NCBI RefSeq assembly: GCF_900010725.2
Contig: NZ_LR734875.1
Coordinates: forward strand, 132,791 to 196,790
DNA: 64,000 nt
Source: Planktothrix serta PCC 8927
GTDB lineage: Bacteria > Cyanobacteriota > Cyanobacteriia > Cyanobacteriales > Microcoleaceae
Direction: 5' to 3'
Shown here: piece after piece, positions 34,539-43,043 of the stretch
Layout: each line of letters begins with the position of its first letter
Numbering within the stretch: position 1 is the stretch's first letter
Notes under the pieces: generated by a model
What the model was told of the DNA's origin: nothing
The model's database searches: none
What the model saw: the letters and a program-made list of their open reading frames with translations, nothing else
Translations under genes and position numbers: made by a program

Positions 34539-35576
34539 TTACTGAAAGATAGTTTTTTTGCGTTCTGTAATCGCGCAAATCATATTCTCTTCAGATATTG
34601 AATCCTGTTTGGAGATTACGGCTGCTTTAGCTGCTTCATCTGCTGCTCGAACTACCTCTGCTTGACTTAGACCATTAGCAGTTTCAATAATATGATGCCA
34701 ATCGTTCCACTCAATATTAAAAAGAGCTAGACGTGCTTCTAGTAAATTGCGAACAACTTCTGAATTTGGTAAGTCGTATTGAATAACATCATCAAAACGT
34801 CGAAAAAGAGCCTTGTCTAATAAATTATGATGATTAGTCGCAGCAATGATTAGACTCTGGCTATTATCATTCTCCAAAAACTGCAACCAGGAGTTTAGAA
34901 CTCGACGGAGCTCTCCAACATCATTAACCGCAGCCCGTTCTGAACTAATGGCATCAAATTCTTCAAAAAAATAAACGCCTCGTGTTACAGCCATTGCATC
35001 AAATATCAGTTTGAGTTGATTAGCCGTATCACCCATGTATTTGGTAATTAATCCAGTATAAGCAACAGTGAAAAGCGGGAGTTTCAGTTCTCCAGCAAGA
35101 GCAGCAGCAGTCATTGACTTCCCCGATCCTGGTGGCCCAACCAGAAGTATTTTGCGACGAGGCTTAAGATTGTACTCGGCTAAACGATGCCTCTGGGTCT
35201 GTTCTATAAGAATACGTTCTAATCTTTTTTTTAAGGCTACAGGAAGAACCATATCAGTCAACCTGGTTTCTGAATAAGAAACTGATACAAGATTGACTAA
35301 TTCTCCTTTGGACTGGACGAGCGACGTGGGCAAAGCCTTATGTTCGATAGCAGATTTACGTTCTTTTGCTTGGTCAACCAGGCTTTGGATCTCTTGAGCA
35401 ATTTTGGTATGTCCTTGTCGTACTTCATGTGCAGCCATCTGTAGAGCAACAGAAAAAAAATGCTGCTCCTCACCTTCTAGGTAGCTTTTTAAGAGCGCAA
35501 TAACATGACGGGCTGTTGACATAAGGCTTTTAATCTGGACAAATTTCCCAGGCTCTAGTAAAGCCAGAAACTTCAC
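34539..35576 (-). CDS. ietA: IetA-like AAA ATPase (IetAS defence system)
   Basis: 345 residues. A helical N-terminal part (~1-110; STARHVIALLKSYLEGEEQHFFSVALQMAAHEVRQGH) precedes an AAA domain: Walker A LVGPPGSGKSMTAAALAGEL (~147), Walker B YFFEEFDAI, sensor 1 IIAATNHHNLL and arginine finger ALFRRFDDV. It belongs to the AAA type that delivers or unfolds substrates for a partner protease, here the subtilisin-like protein 48 bp downstream. In IetAS both proteins are needed for defence (established for related systems). An AT-rich 108-bp stretch upstream separates it from tniQ and may hold the promoter. Confidence 0.83.
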   Translation of the reverse strand: MKFLALLEPGKFVQIKSLMSTARHVIALLKSYLEGEEQHFFSVALQMAAHEVRQGHTKIAQEIQSLVDQAKERKSAIEHKALPTSLVQSKGELVNLVSVSYSETRLTDMVLPVALKKRLERILIEQTQRHRLAEYNLKPRRKILLVGPPGSGKSMTAAALAGELKLPLFTVAYTGLITKYMGDTANQLKLIFDAMAVTRGVYFFEEFDAISSERAAVNDVGELRRVLNSWLQFLENDNSQSLIIAATNHHNLLDKALFRRFDDVIQYDLPNSEVVRNLLEARLALFNIEWNDWHHIIETANGLSQAEVVRAADEAAKAAVISKQDSISEENMICAITERKKTIFQ

Positions 35577-35684
35577 TAAATAAATATGCTAAACACTATA
35601 ATATTTATAATACCTTAATTAAAACAAATGTACTATAAAAGCTACAAAAATAAACAATTAACCATTTTTAGAATTCCCTAATTT

Positions 35685-36674
35685 TTACAGCTTTAATTCA
35701 ATAGCAAAATTCTTAAACAATATCTCTACAAAATTTTTAAAATTTAACAAAAATAACTGGGATATACTAATCTTCGCTTTCTCACAAACAGGAATAATCA
35801 ACTTCACCAAATGATAAGGTTGATTTTGATTTTGTATTGATGCTATCTTTAAGGATTCTATGATTCCCCCTAGTTCTCCCAAGAACTTCAAATCTTTCTC
35901 AATCGCTTGTTCAAACACTAAAGAAATTAATTGTAATTTTCGGGTTAACTCAATTGGGATGGGTTGATATTCTAATTGGGGAGTAAGTACAATTAATTCA
36001 CTAATTCCTTGAATATTAACTCGATATTTCTCTATTTCTTCTTCACCTTTAATTTCCTGTCCTAACCACCCATAACAACGAGAACAAAATCCCGCAGGTG
36101 AAGTCCTAGCCATTACAGGTAAACTGGAACCGCAATGAGGGCATACTTCTACTAATCGCTGTTTATGAATTAAACAAACTTCTACATCCTTAAATGACCA
36201 TAATAAGGGTTCATAGACCGTCTTCTTCTCCTGCTTCCACACTTCCCAACAACAAGGACACCAAGCGCGGTAATTCCGAAATAATCCTTGGTCATGAATC
36301 ATTCCTTTCCAACTTAAAAGAGTCAAAAAACGTAAATCCTGACGCCTAGTTAACTCTTCTAAGACAGTTACTAACTTTTCCGTCATTTCCCGCATTCCGT
36401 TGATGGCTGGTTTAGCATCGCTATTTCCCAATAGGTGACTGAGATTTTTTGACAATAGCTCAGATTGATCCTCATCTTTAAGGATAAGAGGGGCAATTTC
36501 ACCCATCACGAGCTTTTGGGAAGTTAAACAATGCGCCTGCGCCAAACGATTGATATAACTACTAAGACTTTCTGCGTAGGGAGTTCCTACTGCAATAGGT
36601 TCAAGACAAAATAACCGACTCCGTTGGGGGATTTCTAAAGGTTTTGGACTCCAAAGCTCTGAGTAAATACTCAT
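35685..36674 (-). CDS. tniQ: TniQ (CAST)
   Basis: 329 residues, shorter than the TnsD protein. TniQ motif RSRLFCLEPIAVGTPYAESLSSYINRLAQAHC (~19-50), zinc ligands CPCC (~159), CLIHKQRLVEVCPHC and CSRC. TniQ links the guide complex (Cascade) to TnsC in CASTs. It overlaps the tnsC gene by 4 bp (ATGA) in a tnsAB-tnsC-tniQ operon. The C-terminal third is AT-rich and helical. Since cas7 is broken the protein may be idle. The choice of TniQ rather than TnsD follows from its shorter length. Confidence 0.85.
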   Translation of the reverse strand: MSIYSELWSPKPLEIPQRSRLFCLEPIAVGTPYAESLSSYINRLAQAHCLTSQKLVMGEIAPLILKDEDQSELLSKNLSHLLGNSDAKPAINGMREMTEKLVTVLEELTRRQDLRFLTLLSWKGMIHDQGLFRNYRAWCPCCWEVWKQEKKTVYEPLLWSFKDVEVCLIHKQRLVEVCPHCGSSLPVMARTSPAGFCSRCYGWLGQEIKGEEEIEKYRVNIQGISELIVLTPQLEYQPIPIELTRKLQLISLVFEQAIEKDLKFLGELGGIIESLKIASIQNQNQPYHLVKLIIPVCEKAKISISQLFLLNFKNFVEILFKNFAIELKL

Positions 36675-37792
36675 CCTTCTTGATTGATTCCTACTAAGTC
36701 TCTACCTACCTTACGCTCCCCAACCCTTCGACCTTTCTTGGGCGATGAACTAGCAGTAGATTCAATTTTCTTGAGGTTTCCATCATTATATAAACTGGCT
36801 AAAAGTCTTTCTCCTGCTTCTAACTCTTCTTTAATCTTTTTTCGTCTTCCTGCGGATAATTCCCTCGCTTTAAAATCTTTCATTCTCACTGTTTTTGCTT
36901 GATCATCTAACGCATTTTTGAGGGCGCGATACCACCAACTTTTGAGAATTCCTACACATCCTATCGAGTATTCCATAAAGTATTCCCAATTCTCTTCTAA
37001 TTGTGGTGCATTTTCCACAGGTAAATACTGCTGTAATGTCTTAATAACCTTAATAAATTCTTGTTGATCTTCTACTTTATTTAGATAATAGGGAGGTAAA
37101 TAATAATCTTCACTTCTTCTTCCTACCTGACCATTTACTTGTTGACACTTTAAAAGCTCATAGGTTCCAAATAAAATATGAACGGTTTGAGTTTTATTAG
37201 CAATTGATTTAAGCCAGTTCATTTGAACATTAATTTGTCTTCCTCCTGCTACATCAAATAAGTGCTGTGCTTCATCAAGGGTATAAGCCTTTAACTGACG
37301 GTGTAGAAAAACTTTTTGCATTGTTCGGCGCAAAGCCTTAGCATTCTTTCCTTCATGATCTCCTTTTAAATTATCTTCGTTATCGTTTTCTAAATCAATT
37401 CCATAATTTTCCTTATAATCAATTAAAACTTCCTTCAAAGACTCCAACACCTGAATATAGTAATCAGAATAGTTAAACTTCCCTCCTTCAGCACTATCTA
37501 CCTCGATTCCCCCTACGATTAAACTCCCAGGATTGGAAATAATTTCATCTTGAAAATGTTTAAGTAATCGTTTTTCAAATTCTGCTTTTAATCGAGATTT
37601 ACCTACGCCTGTTACCCCAAACACCAGATAGACTAAAGCATCATCCGGTTCGATCGCATTTTTGAGTAGCTGTTCTAAAATCAACCTGATATTGCGATGA
37701 GGAACAATCACATCTTTAAAGTATTTAAGTTTGTTATCCGTTGATTCATGAAGAATTTCTAAAGGAAACGGACGATTATTAGCGATTACCAT
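36671..37792 (-). CDS. tnsC: TnsC transposition ATPase
   Basis: 373 residues. AAA+ ATPase with Walker A FGVTGVGKSRLKAEF (~59-66) and Walker B-type AYTLDEAQHLF, and sensor region HILFGTYELL. TnsC forms filaments or rings on target DNA, receives the signal from TnsD or TniQ, and activates TnsB. The C-terminal tail (KKGRRVGERKVGRD) is basic, as in Tn7-like TnsC that binds TnsA. It overlaps tnsAB by 7 bp and tniQ by 4 bp, so the three are translated together. No defects visible. Confidence 0.9.
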   Translation of the reverse strand: MVIANNRPFPLEILHESTDNKLKYFKDVIVPHRNIRLILEQLLKNAIEPDDALVYLVFGVTGVGKSRLKAEFEKRLLKHFQDEIISNPGSLIVGGIEVDSAEGGKFNYSDYYIQVLESLKEVLIDYKENYGIDLENDNEDNLKGDHEGKNAKALRRTMQKVFLHRQLKAYTLDEAQHLFDVAGGRQINVQMNWLKSIANKTQTVHILFGTYELLKCQQVNGQVGRRSEDYYLPPYYLNKVEDQQEFIKVIKTLQQYLPVENAPQLEENWEYFMEYSIGCVGILKSWWYRALKNALDDQAKTVRMKDFKARELSAGRRKKIKEELEAGERLLASLYNDGNLKKIESTASSSPKKGRRVGERKVGRDLVGINQEG

Positions 37793-40542
37793 AAGTCCCC
37801 ATCAGCAAAAGGTTTAATGTTGTCAAGGTTAATTTCTCTGGATAGACTAGGTTGTAAAATTTCTTCTTCCCTATCCAGAATAGTCTCTTCAATCTCTTTA
37901 GTCTTAGGTGCGGAAGGCTGTTTAATATCTCCTGAATTTAAAACAGCGCTACTAAGAGTTCCTTCGATTAAATTATAAACTAATTTAGCCGATTGATCTC
38001 GACGGATTTGTAGCATTATTTCTTCATGTTCTTCTGCATTATTCAGCAAGTCAACAATCTCTTTAGCTCCCACATATTGACTCTGATTGTATCTTTGTTG
38101 TTTTCTTTTGCAAACGGTTGATGCTATCTCTACCGCCTTTTCTGAATAACCTTGAAATTTCATATAATAATTAGATAAACACTTCACCCAATGATTATTA
38201 ACATAGGCATAAGCAATCCCATAATCAAGCGGATCATAGCGGACGGGAACAGATTGATTTTCAACACTATAAAATTCATCCGACCAATAATCTTGATAGT
38301 TAATCCTTACTCCTTTACCCGGAATAACTTTAGCTGTTCCCTTATTATTGGTAGGCAAAGTTAAAATTTTAAATTGCTCATCATACTTGATATATTGATG
38401 AGGGCGATGTCCCGTTTTAGCTAATCGTGATTCAAAGGCTTGTTGAGGAGACATTCCTTCTAAAGCCGGATGTTCTGAGCGATCATAAACTCCATAAGCA
38501 TAGCCAAAAGCCAAATAATCATATAATTCTTCTAAATTCCAAACCGCTAAATTTTTTGGATTATTTTCTTTCTTAACGAGCCGGACGTGCTTCATAATTT
38601 GGGTATTACCCCTTAAATTATTGATAAATTCCGTATTTTGTGACCCAAACCAACGTTCAATAATCGAACTAAATTTCGGAACATCTTTGGGACGATGTTT
38701 TTTACTTGCTTCAAATCGAGCTAATAAAGTTTCAAAATAAGTAGATTGAAACTCTTTTCCATTATCCACAACAATCCATTCAGGGAATCGCCCAAACCGT
38801 TGCACACAAATGCGGATAGCCATCATACAAGACCGATAACTCGGATGATCGAAAGTTAGATATAAGGCTAAAATCCGACGACTGTAGGCATCAATCATGC
38901 CTGTTACCCAAGGTCTGCCTAAGTTCTTCTTACTGTAGGGACATACACATTGAACATCAAGCTGAGTATGGTCAATATGAACAATTTCAAGAGGGCGATC
39001 TCCATGACGGGGGGTGGTGGGTTTAATCAACCAAGGCCCCAAAAGACTATTAGCGGCGCGAGATCCCATCCTTCTTTTAGTTTGTTTATAAGAGTTTCGT
39101 TTCTTTAGCCTTTCATAGTAAAAGGTATGGCTAGGAATTGGAGAAGTGAGTCCTGATTCCTCCCATTTATCTCTTAGTATTAGATAAGTTTGCCAAGCAT
39201 TCTTTTGTTTAAAGGTTTCATAGTGTTCTTCTATCACCTTATCAATGAATTCTAAATCTTCATCAGAATAGCGAGGAGTTGGATTACCTTTATATTGGGG
39301 AATTAGACCTACTAAACCAACTCCATGTTCTTGTTTCGCTTTGCGATATTTGGCTTTCCACTCGCGTAAGGTTCGTTCTGGTCTATTACAGTCCAGAGAA
39401 TCATAAGACTCTCCATCTAAAAGCGGTTTAATTGCTTGATATCGCTGATTAGCAATTTCTAAAGCTTTAGGGCTGGCTTCTATAAAGTATTGTTGCCATC
39501 CCTCCTCATCTAAGGTTGTCTGTTCTTTTGTTTGAAGATAACTAATTTCCCCTAACTCAACTAATTGTTGAAATTCTGCATGAGTCCAACGAATAATTCC
39601 TTGTTCTCCTTTGAGAATAATTTTACTCTCTCCAATATGGTCAATAGTCACGCTTTTTCCATCTAAAAGAAATGATGAACCCACTTTGAGATCGACTATC
39701 TGCACGCTGCTAGATACAGGTTCACTATAATCATGGGTAGCAGTAATGTATGCTTCGGCAGTTGCTTGGTCACGGAATAAATGTACTCTATCTTGTTCGA
39801 TTAAGGCTACTGCACTTAAATCAACATAAACTTTTTCAAGCGCCATTAAGGTATTAATATCGTCAATGCTGGCATTTTGCGCTTTTTTAATCAGATTTGT
39901 CAGGTTAATACCCGGATTATTAATGATAATCTCTTTAATATGGAATTCTACCTGTTCATCAAGGATGTATTGTTGATCTAAATATCCTTGCTTGTAGGGT
40001 TGTAAATACTTCTGATTACGATATTTGACCCAATCAATTTCACTATCTGAGCGAAGACTGTAATAATATCCTAAGCTTTTAATATATTCTTGAACAATGA
40101 TATCTACCCATTTTCCTTCCAAATTTTGGTAACGATAAGCCTGTTCCTTGCTTAGTGTGTCAAGCTTTTTCTCTGTTTTCCATTCCTCAAACCCACAGCG
40201 ATTCTTTTTCATCACAAAGAAATCAGGGTAATGAGCAATAGTAGTAGCTTGTTTTCCTTGAGGTGAGCATTTGATAGTGAGTTTAATCGGTTGATCCCAG
40301 TATTCTAAAACTGAGTCATCATTTTCATAAAATTGAATGATCGCAGGTAATTCAACGGTGTGGGATTCAAATTGAATCGTTCTGCCCATTTTTTTACTAG
40401 CGTAAGGGCCATGAACATTTCTTGAACTCCCTTTGACCTTACGGACGGGAGGAGATGTGCGAATTTGGTTAACCCAATCTCTTTGTTGTTGTGAGAGTTG
40501 CAGGCGATCGCACCATGCTTGAAATTCAGTATCAGAGAGCAT
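37786..40542 (-). CDS. tnsAB: TnsA-TnsB fusion transposase
   Basis: 918 residues. Residues ~1-190 are TnsA: QFESHTVELPAIIQFYENDD, HYPDFFV (Asp107) and EEWKTEKK (Glu120, Lys122), the metal-dependent nuclease that cuts the 5' strands. After a linker the TnsB part has HTH domains (~380-490) and a DDE core: Asp524 in EIVHIDHTQLDV, Asp593 in WIVVDNGKEFQS and Glu629 in SSIIERWFG. TnsB binds the ends and joins the 3' strands. Two-nuclease cut-and-paste is expected. Fusion of the two is typical of I-B2 CASTs. The start is close to the right end, with TnsB-type sites in the 219 bp between. Confidence 0.93.
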   Translation of the reverse strand: MLSDTEFQAWCDRLQLSQQQRDWVNQIRTSPPVRKVKGSSRNVHGPYASKKMGRTIQFESHTVELPAIIQFYENDDSVLEYWDQPIKLTIKCSPQGKQATTIAHYPDFFVMKKNRCGFEEWKTEKKLDTLSKEQAYRYQNLEGKWVDIIVQEYIKSLGYYYSLRSDSEIDWVKYRNQKYLQPYKQGYLDQQYILDEQVEFHIKEIIINNPGINLTNLIKKAQNASIDDINTLMALEKVYVDLSAVALIEQDRVHLFRDQATAEAYITATHDYSEPVSSSVQIVDLKVGSSFLLDGKSVTIDHIGESKIILKGEQGIIRWTHAEFQQLVELGEISYLQTKEQTTLDEEGWQQYFIEASPKALEIANQRYQAIKPLLDGESYDSLDCNRPERTLREWKAKYRKAKQEHGVGLVGLIPQYKGNPTPRYSDEDLEFIDKVIEEHYETFKQKNAWQTYLILRDKWEESGLTSPIPSHTFYYERLKKRNSYKQTKRRMGSRAANSLLGPWLIKPTTPRHGDRPLEIVHIDHTQLDVQCVCPYSKKNLGRPWVTGMIDAYSRRILALYLTFDHPSYRSCMMAIRICVQRFGRFPEWIVVDNGKEFQSTYFETLLARFEASKKHRPKDVPKFSSIIERWFGSQNTEFINNLRGNTQIMKHVRLVKKENNPKNLAVWNLEELYDYLAFGYAYGVYDRSEHPALEGMSPQQAFESRLAKTGHRPHQYIKYDEQFKILTLPTNNKGTAKVIPGKGVRINYQDYWSDEFYSVENQSVPVRYDPLDYGIAYAYVNNHWVKCLSNYYMKFQGYSEKAVEIASTVCKRKQQRYNQSQYVGAKEIVDLLNNAEEHEEIMLQIRRDQSAKLVYNLIEGTLSSAVLNSGDIKQPSAPKTKEIEETILDREEEILQPSLSREINLDNIKPFADGDLW

Positions 40543-40604
40543 GGCTATCCTCCCTAAAATTGATTTAACTTTGATGATAAAATCATCATAACAACTCTTA
40601 ATTA

Positions 40605-40761
40605 TTTCGGCAATGCCAAACTTGAAAAATGAAATTTCGGCAAAATCAGGGTTTAAAAAGCCGTCTCGATAGAATATTTAGGAAACGGAGTTAAGAGGGT
40701 TTAAGGGAGGTGACGGCAAAACCTAGCTTTAAACAACGGCAAAACCAGAGTTTAAATTACA
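40605..40761. repeat. CAST right end with four TnsB-binding-type repeats
   Basis: Four directly oriented sites with the core CGGCAAA and an AAAC-like end: about 40605-40631, 40634-40660, 40711-40734 and the terminal site 40735-40761. The last one ends TTTAAATTACA and is the inverse of the left terminus. The unequal number and orientation (three left, four right) follow the asymmetry of Tn7-type ends. Confidence 0.8.
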
Positions 40762-40825
40762 GCATCTAAAATTGCTACCCGAACAAAATAATCAGCTTGT
40801 TCAACTAGCATTTGGTAGGTCAGCA

Positions 40826-40954
40826 TCAATAATGACAGCAATCTAAAATAACTGAAACCTCTAAGTTTTTATTAACCATTTGCTGCAACAAATAAGCCAG
40901 TTCTAAATCATGCAAATACTGTCCGTTTTCACTGCCAATATTTAAAATATTCAT
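40826..40954 (-). pseudogene. caspase-family (peptidase C14) fragment
   Basis: A 42-codon frame reads MNILNIGSENGQYLHDLELA, YLLQQMVNKNLEVSVILDCC, HY and stop. LxDLELAYLLQQMVxKxLEVTVILDCCHS is a known block of cyanobacterial caspase-like proteases that contains the catalytic Cys in DCCH. The rest of the gene is missing, interrupted near the transposon border (40761). It is a remnant beside the CAST insertion point. Confidence 0.55.
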
Positions 40955-40955
40955 C

Positions 40956-41582
40956 TTATTCTAACTTTTGAATTGCCCATTTTGCCCTGGCTCGAACGGC
41001 TAGGGTTTTATCGGTCTTCGAGAGTTGTTGTAACTGTTCTTTGATTTTACTGAACCATTCCGGCTGAGTTTTTTGAGTAGCTATTGCTAAACCCTGTAAA
41101 CCAAAAACTCCCCCATATCTAACAATCCATTCTGGGTCTTCTAAAGTTTTTTGTAATATCATTAAAGTCTGAAATTGAGCATCAGGAAGTTGTTCAGGGG
41201 GTAATTGATCCCAGTGAATATTTCCTAATCCTCTTGCTGCTGCGCGACGAACACTTAAGGCAAAATCACTGCCTGCGGATTCTAATAAAACCTCTAATCC
41301 ACGCGGATCACCAATCCCGGATAAGGCACGAACAGCCCAGGCTCTTGCCCCATAATTATAACCATCTAATTGTTCTAATAAGGGGATAACCGCAGGTTCA
41401 CCCAGTTGAATTAATCCATCAACAGCGGCAACGGCAGCCCCAGGATTATTATAGCCTAAAACAGTAATTAATGTCGGAATTGCCTCAATAGAATTCGCTT
41501 CTGCTAAAGCAGAAACAGCATCTAATAAAGCATTCGCAGAATCCGCTTTTTCAACAGCTTGAATTAAGGTTTGTATAGTCAT
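40956..41582 (-). CDS. cpcF: phycocyanobilin lyase beta-type subunit CpcF
   Basis: 208 residues, made of HEAT-like helical repeats (RAWAVRALSGIGDPRGLEVLL, VRRAAARGLGNIHWDQLPPEQLPD, IVRYGGVFGLQGLA). CpcE and CpcF form a heterodimer that attaches phycocyanobilin to Cys84 of CpcA. The gene is the last of the cpcBACCDEF set, 48 bp after cpcE on the same strand. Its end is directly next to the caspase remnant. Length is as expected (about 205). The order after cpcE and the matching neighbour make CpcF more likely than PecF. Confidence 0.88.
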   Translation of the reverse strand: MTIQTLIQAVEKADSANALLDAVSALAEANSIEAIPTLITVLGYNNPGAAVAAVDGLIQLGEPAVIPLLEQLDGYNYGARAWAVRALSGIGDPRGLEVLLESAGSDFALSVRRAAARGLGNIHWDQLPPEQLPDAQFQTLMILQKTLEDPEWIVRYGGVFGLQGLAIATQKTQPEWFSKIKEQLQQLSKTDKTLAVRARAKWAIQKLE

Positions 41583-41630
41583 ATTTTGGATATTGAATTT
41601 TTGGTTTAAAAGGATAATAGATACAGTTTT

Positions 41631-42491
41631 TTATAAAAGCGAATCCATTAACTCCATCACAGAAATCGCTGAGTCAGATAATTTTAAATCTGGAGTATCT
41701 GTTAATTGATGTTCTAAAACACCTTTTAAGGCAATTAATTTTAAACTATTTTCTGCTAAGGTGTTGGCGATCGCATTTGCTCCCGGTAAATAACCAATCG
41801 CTCCTAAATCCATTAAAGCAGTACGACGTAAGGTTAAATCATTACCTTTTAAAGCCTCTGTTAACCGTTTTCCATAGCCATCTTCTCCGGTTAGTTGATA
41901 CATTGCTCTCAATGCAGCATACTGAACTTTGGGAATTGAATGCTCTATAAAGGGTTGAACATAAGGAATCGCAACAGTCGCTTTTAAACTGCCTAATGCT
42001 TCTAAAATCGCATCATAGGGTTGAACTAAATAGGGTTTTCCAGGAACAAGTAGGGCTGCTTCTATCCCCCCTTCTAATAATTTGATTAAGGCGGGAACAC
42101 AACAATCATCCCCTAACTGTTCTAAGGATTGGGCAGCGGCTTCTCGCACATAAACATCAGAACAGTCTAAACATTGAATTAATACTGGAACTGCTCGTTG
42201 ATCTCCTAATTTTCCCAAGGCTCTGGCGGCATTTCTTCGTAAAGGATAACCCCCTTCTTCAGTGCGGTCAGATTCATCTTTTAATGCTAGAATTAGCGCA
42301 TCCACGGCCGAGGGTTCATTCACTCGAAAGCGTCCTAACCACCAAGCAGCATAGTAGCGACGGCCTAGTTCTTCGTGTTGAAGATTAGCGATCGCTTGTT
42401 CAATCGTTAAAGACTCCTCCTCTTGAGCAGTATTGTTCCCCGTTGATTCAGATCCAAAATCCTGCATTATGTTAAAGTGTATTGTTTTCAA
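41631..42491 (-). CDS. cpcE: phycocyanobilin lyase alpha-type subunit CpcE
   Basis: 286 residues. The family hallmark ELGRRYYAAWWLGRFRV (~40-56) is followed by HEAT repeats (YPLRRNAARALGKLGDQRAVPVLIQCLD, YVREAAAQSLEQLGDD). It works with CpcF in attaching the bilin to the alpha subunit of phycocyanin. It is separated from cpcD by a perfect hairpin terminator (42593-42624), so cpcEF expression probably depends on read-through or its own promoter. Met9 (42467) is an alternative start. Length is normal (~275). Confidence 0.9.
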   Translation of the reverse strand: MKTIHFNIMQDFGSESTGNNTAQEEESLTIEQAIANLQHEELGRRYYAAWWLGRFRVNEPSAVDALILALKDESDRTEEGGYPLRRNAARALGKLGDQRAVPVLIQCLDCSDVYVREAAAQSLEQLGDDCCVPALIKLLEGGIEAALLVPGKPYLVQPYDAILEALGSLKATVAIPYVQPFIEHSIPKVQYAALRAMYQLTGEDGYGKRLTEALKGNDLTLRRTALMDLGAIGYLPGANAIANTLAENSLKLIALKGVLEHQLTDTPDLKLSDSAISVMELMDSLL

Positions 42492-42592
42492 CCTTATTAA
42501 TCATACCAGGAGTCAGCAATCAAGGGGAAATCTTGATTCAAGTTCAACTCAATGGTCGATATAAAAATTTTTTTATTCTCTGAATAAAAAAA

Positions 42593-42624
42593 GGTTAGAT
42601 GTTTTGGATTTAAAACATCTAACC
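42593..42624 (-). terminator. terminator between cpcD and cpcE
   Basis: A 13-bp perfect stem, GGTTAGATGTTTT (42593-42605) with AAAACATCTAACC (42612-42624). On the minus strand a run of seven Ts follows (A-run at 42586-42592). It would end most cpcBACCD transcripts and reduce the lyase genes. Confidence 0.85.
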
Positions 42625-42715
42625 CTAAATATTAATGTTTAAATTAAACTCAGGTCTGTTCAATTGTTAAATTCAGTTCTGAATTTAGAGCAACTAAACT
42701 AAAGAATAATGGCGA

Positions 42716-42958
42716 TTATTCTGGCTCGGAAGTTAAAGGTTGAATGCTAACAATTTTTGCACCCATCCGCGTTAAACGCTGCATTTCTTGGTTCATGCGG
42801 TTGTAGGGAACAACAATAAATTGGCTAGAGCTAGAACGAATCTCATACCCCGTTTTGTCAGTTTCATCCGATTGACGTAAACCAACTACTTCATAGCGAA
42901 AAAAGCGATTTCCCGATGGGGAAGCCGATGATTGTCCAACTGCAATTTGACCTAACAT
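42716..42958 (-). CDS. cpcD: phycobilisome rod-capping linker CpcD
   Basis: 80 residues: a lone CpcD domain with GNRFFRYEVVGLRQ, SSSQFIVVPYNRMNQEMQRL, and GAKIVSIQPL. It caps the outer end of phycocyanin rods and sets their length. It lies 85 bp after the second cpcC and before the terminator hairpin. Length matches the 8-9 kDa capping linkers. Confidence 0.92.
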   Translation of the reverse strand: MLGQIAVGQSSASPSGNRFFRYEVVGLRQSDETDKTGYEIRSSSSQFIVVPYNRMNQEMQRLTRMGAKIVSIQPLTSEPE

Positions 42959-43043
42959 GGGCTTGAATTAATCCACGACAGTTATAAAAACAGAATGAAC
43001 AGGGATTGCTAATCAGCGCACCCTGGTCTTGATGAAAACAATG

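Larger units (their letters stand above)
18883..40761. mobile_element. type I-B2-like CRISPR-associated Tn7-like transposon (CAST) with defence cargo
   Basis: Both ends read inwards TGT(C/A)ATTTAAACTCTGG then TTTTGCCGT, as perfect inverted copies apart from one base. The flanks GCATG (18878-18882) and GCATC (40762-40766) fit a 5-bp target duplication with one difference. Inside are tnsAB (fused), tnsC and tniQ at the right end; tnsD, cas6, cas8, cas7 (broken), cas5 and a CRISPR array at the left end; cargo between. There is no cas1, cas2 or cas3. Fused TnsAB, Cmx6/Cmx8-like proteins and insertion just after tRNA-Val match the type I-B2 CAST class (established knowledge). Length is 21.9 kb. 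The cas7 deletion and truncated array suggest the RNA-guided route is lost, with TnsD-directed homing possibly kept. Confidence 0.9.

Noticed and set aside
18883..40761. Type V-K or I-F CAST, or I-D CAST
   Set aside because: No Cas12k, no Cas8/5 fusion and no Cas10d/Csc genes; Cmx6/Cmx8-like proteins and fused TnsAB fit I-B2.
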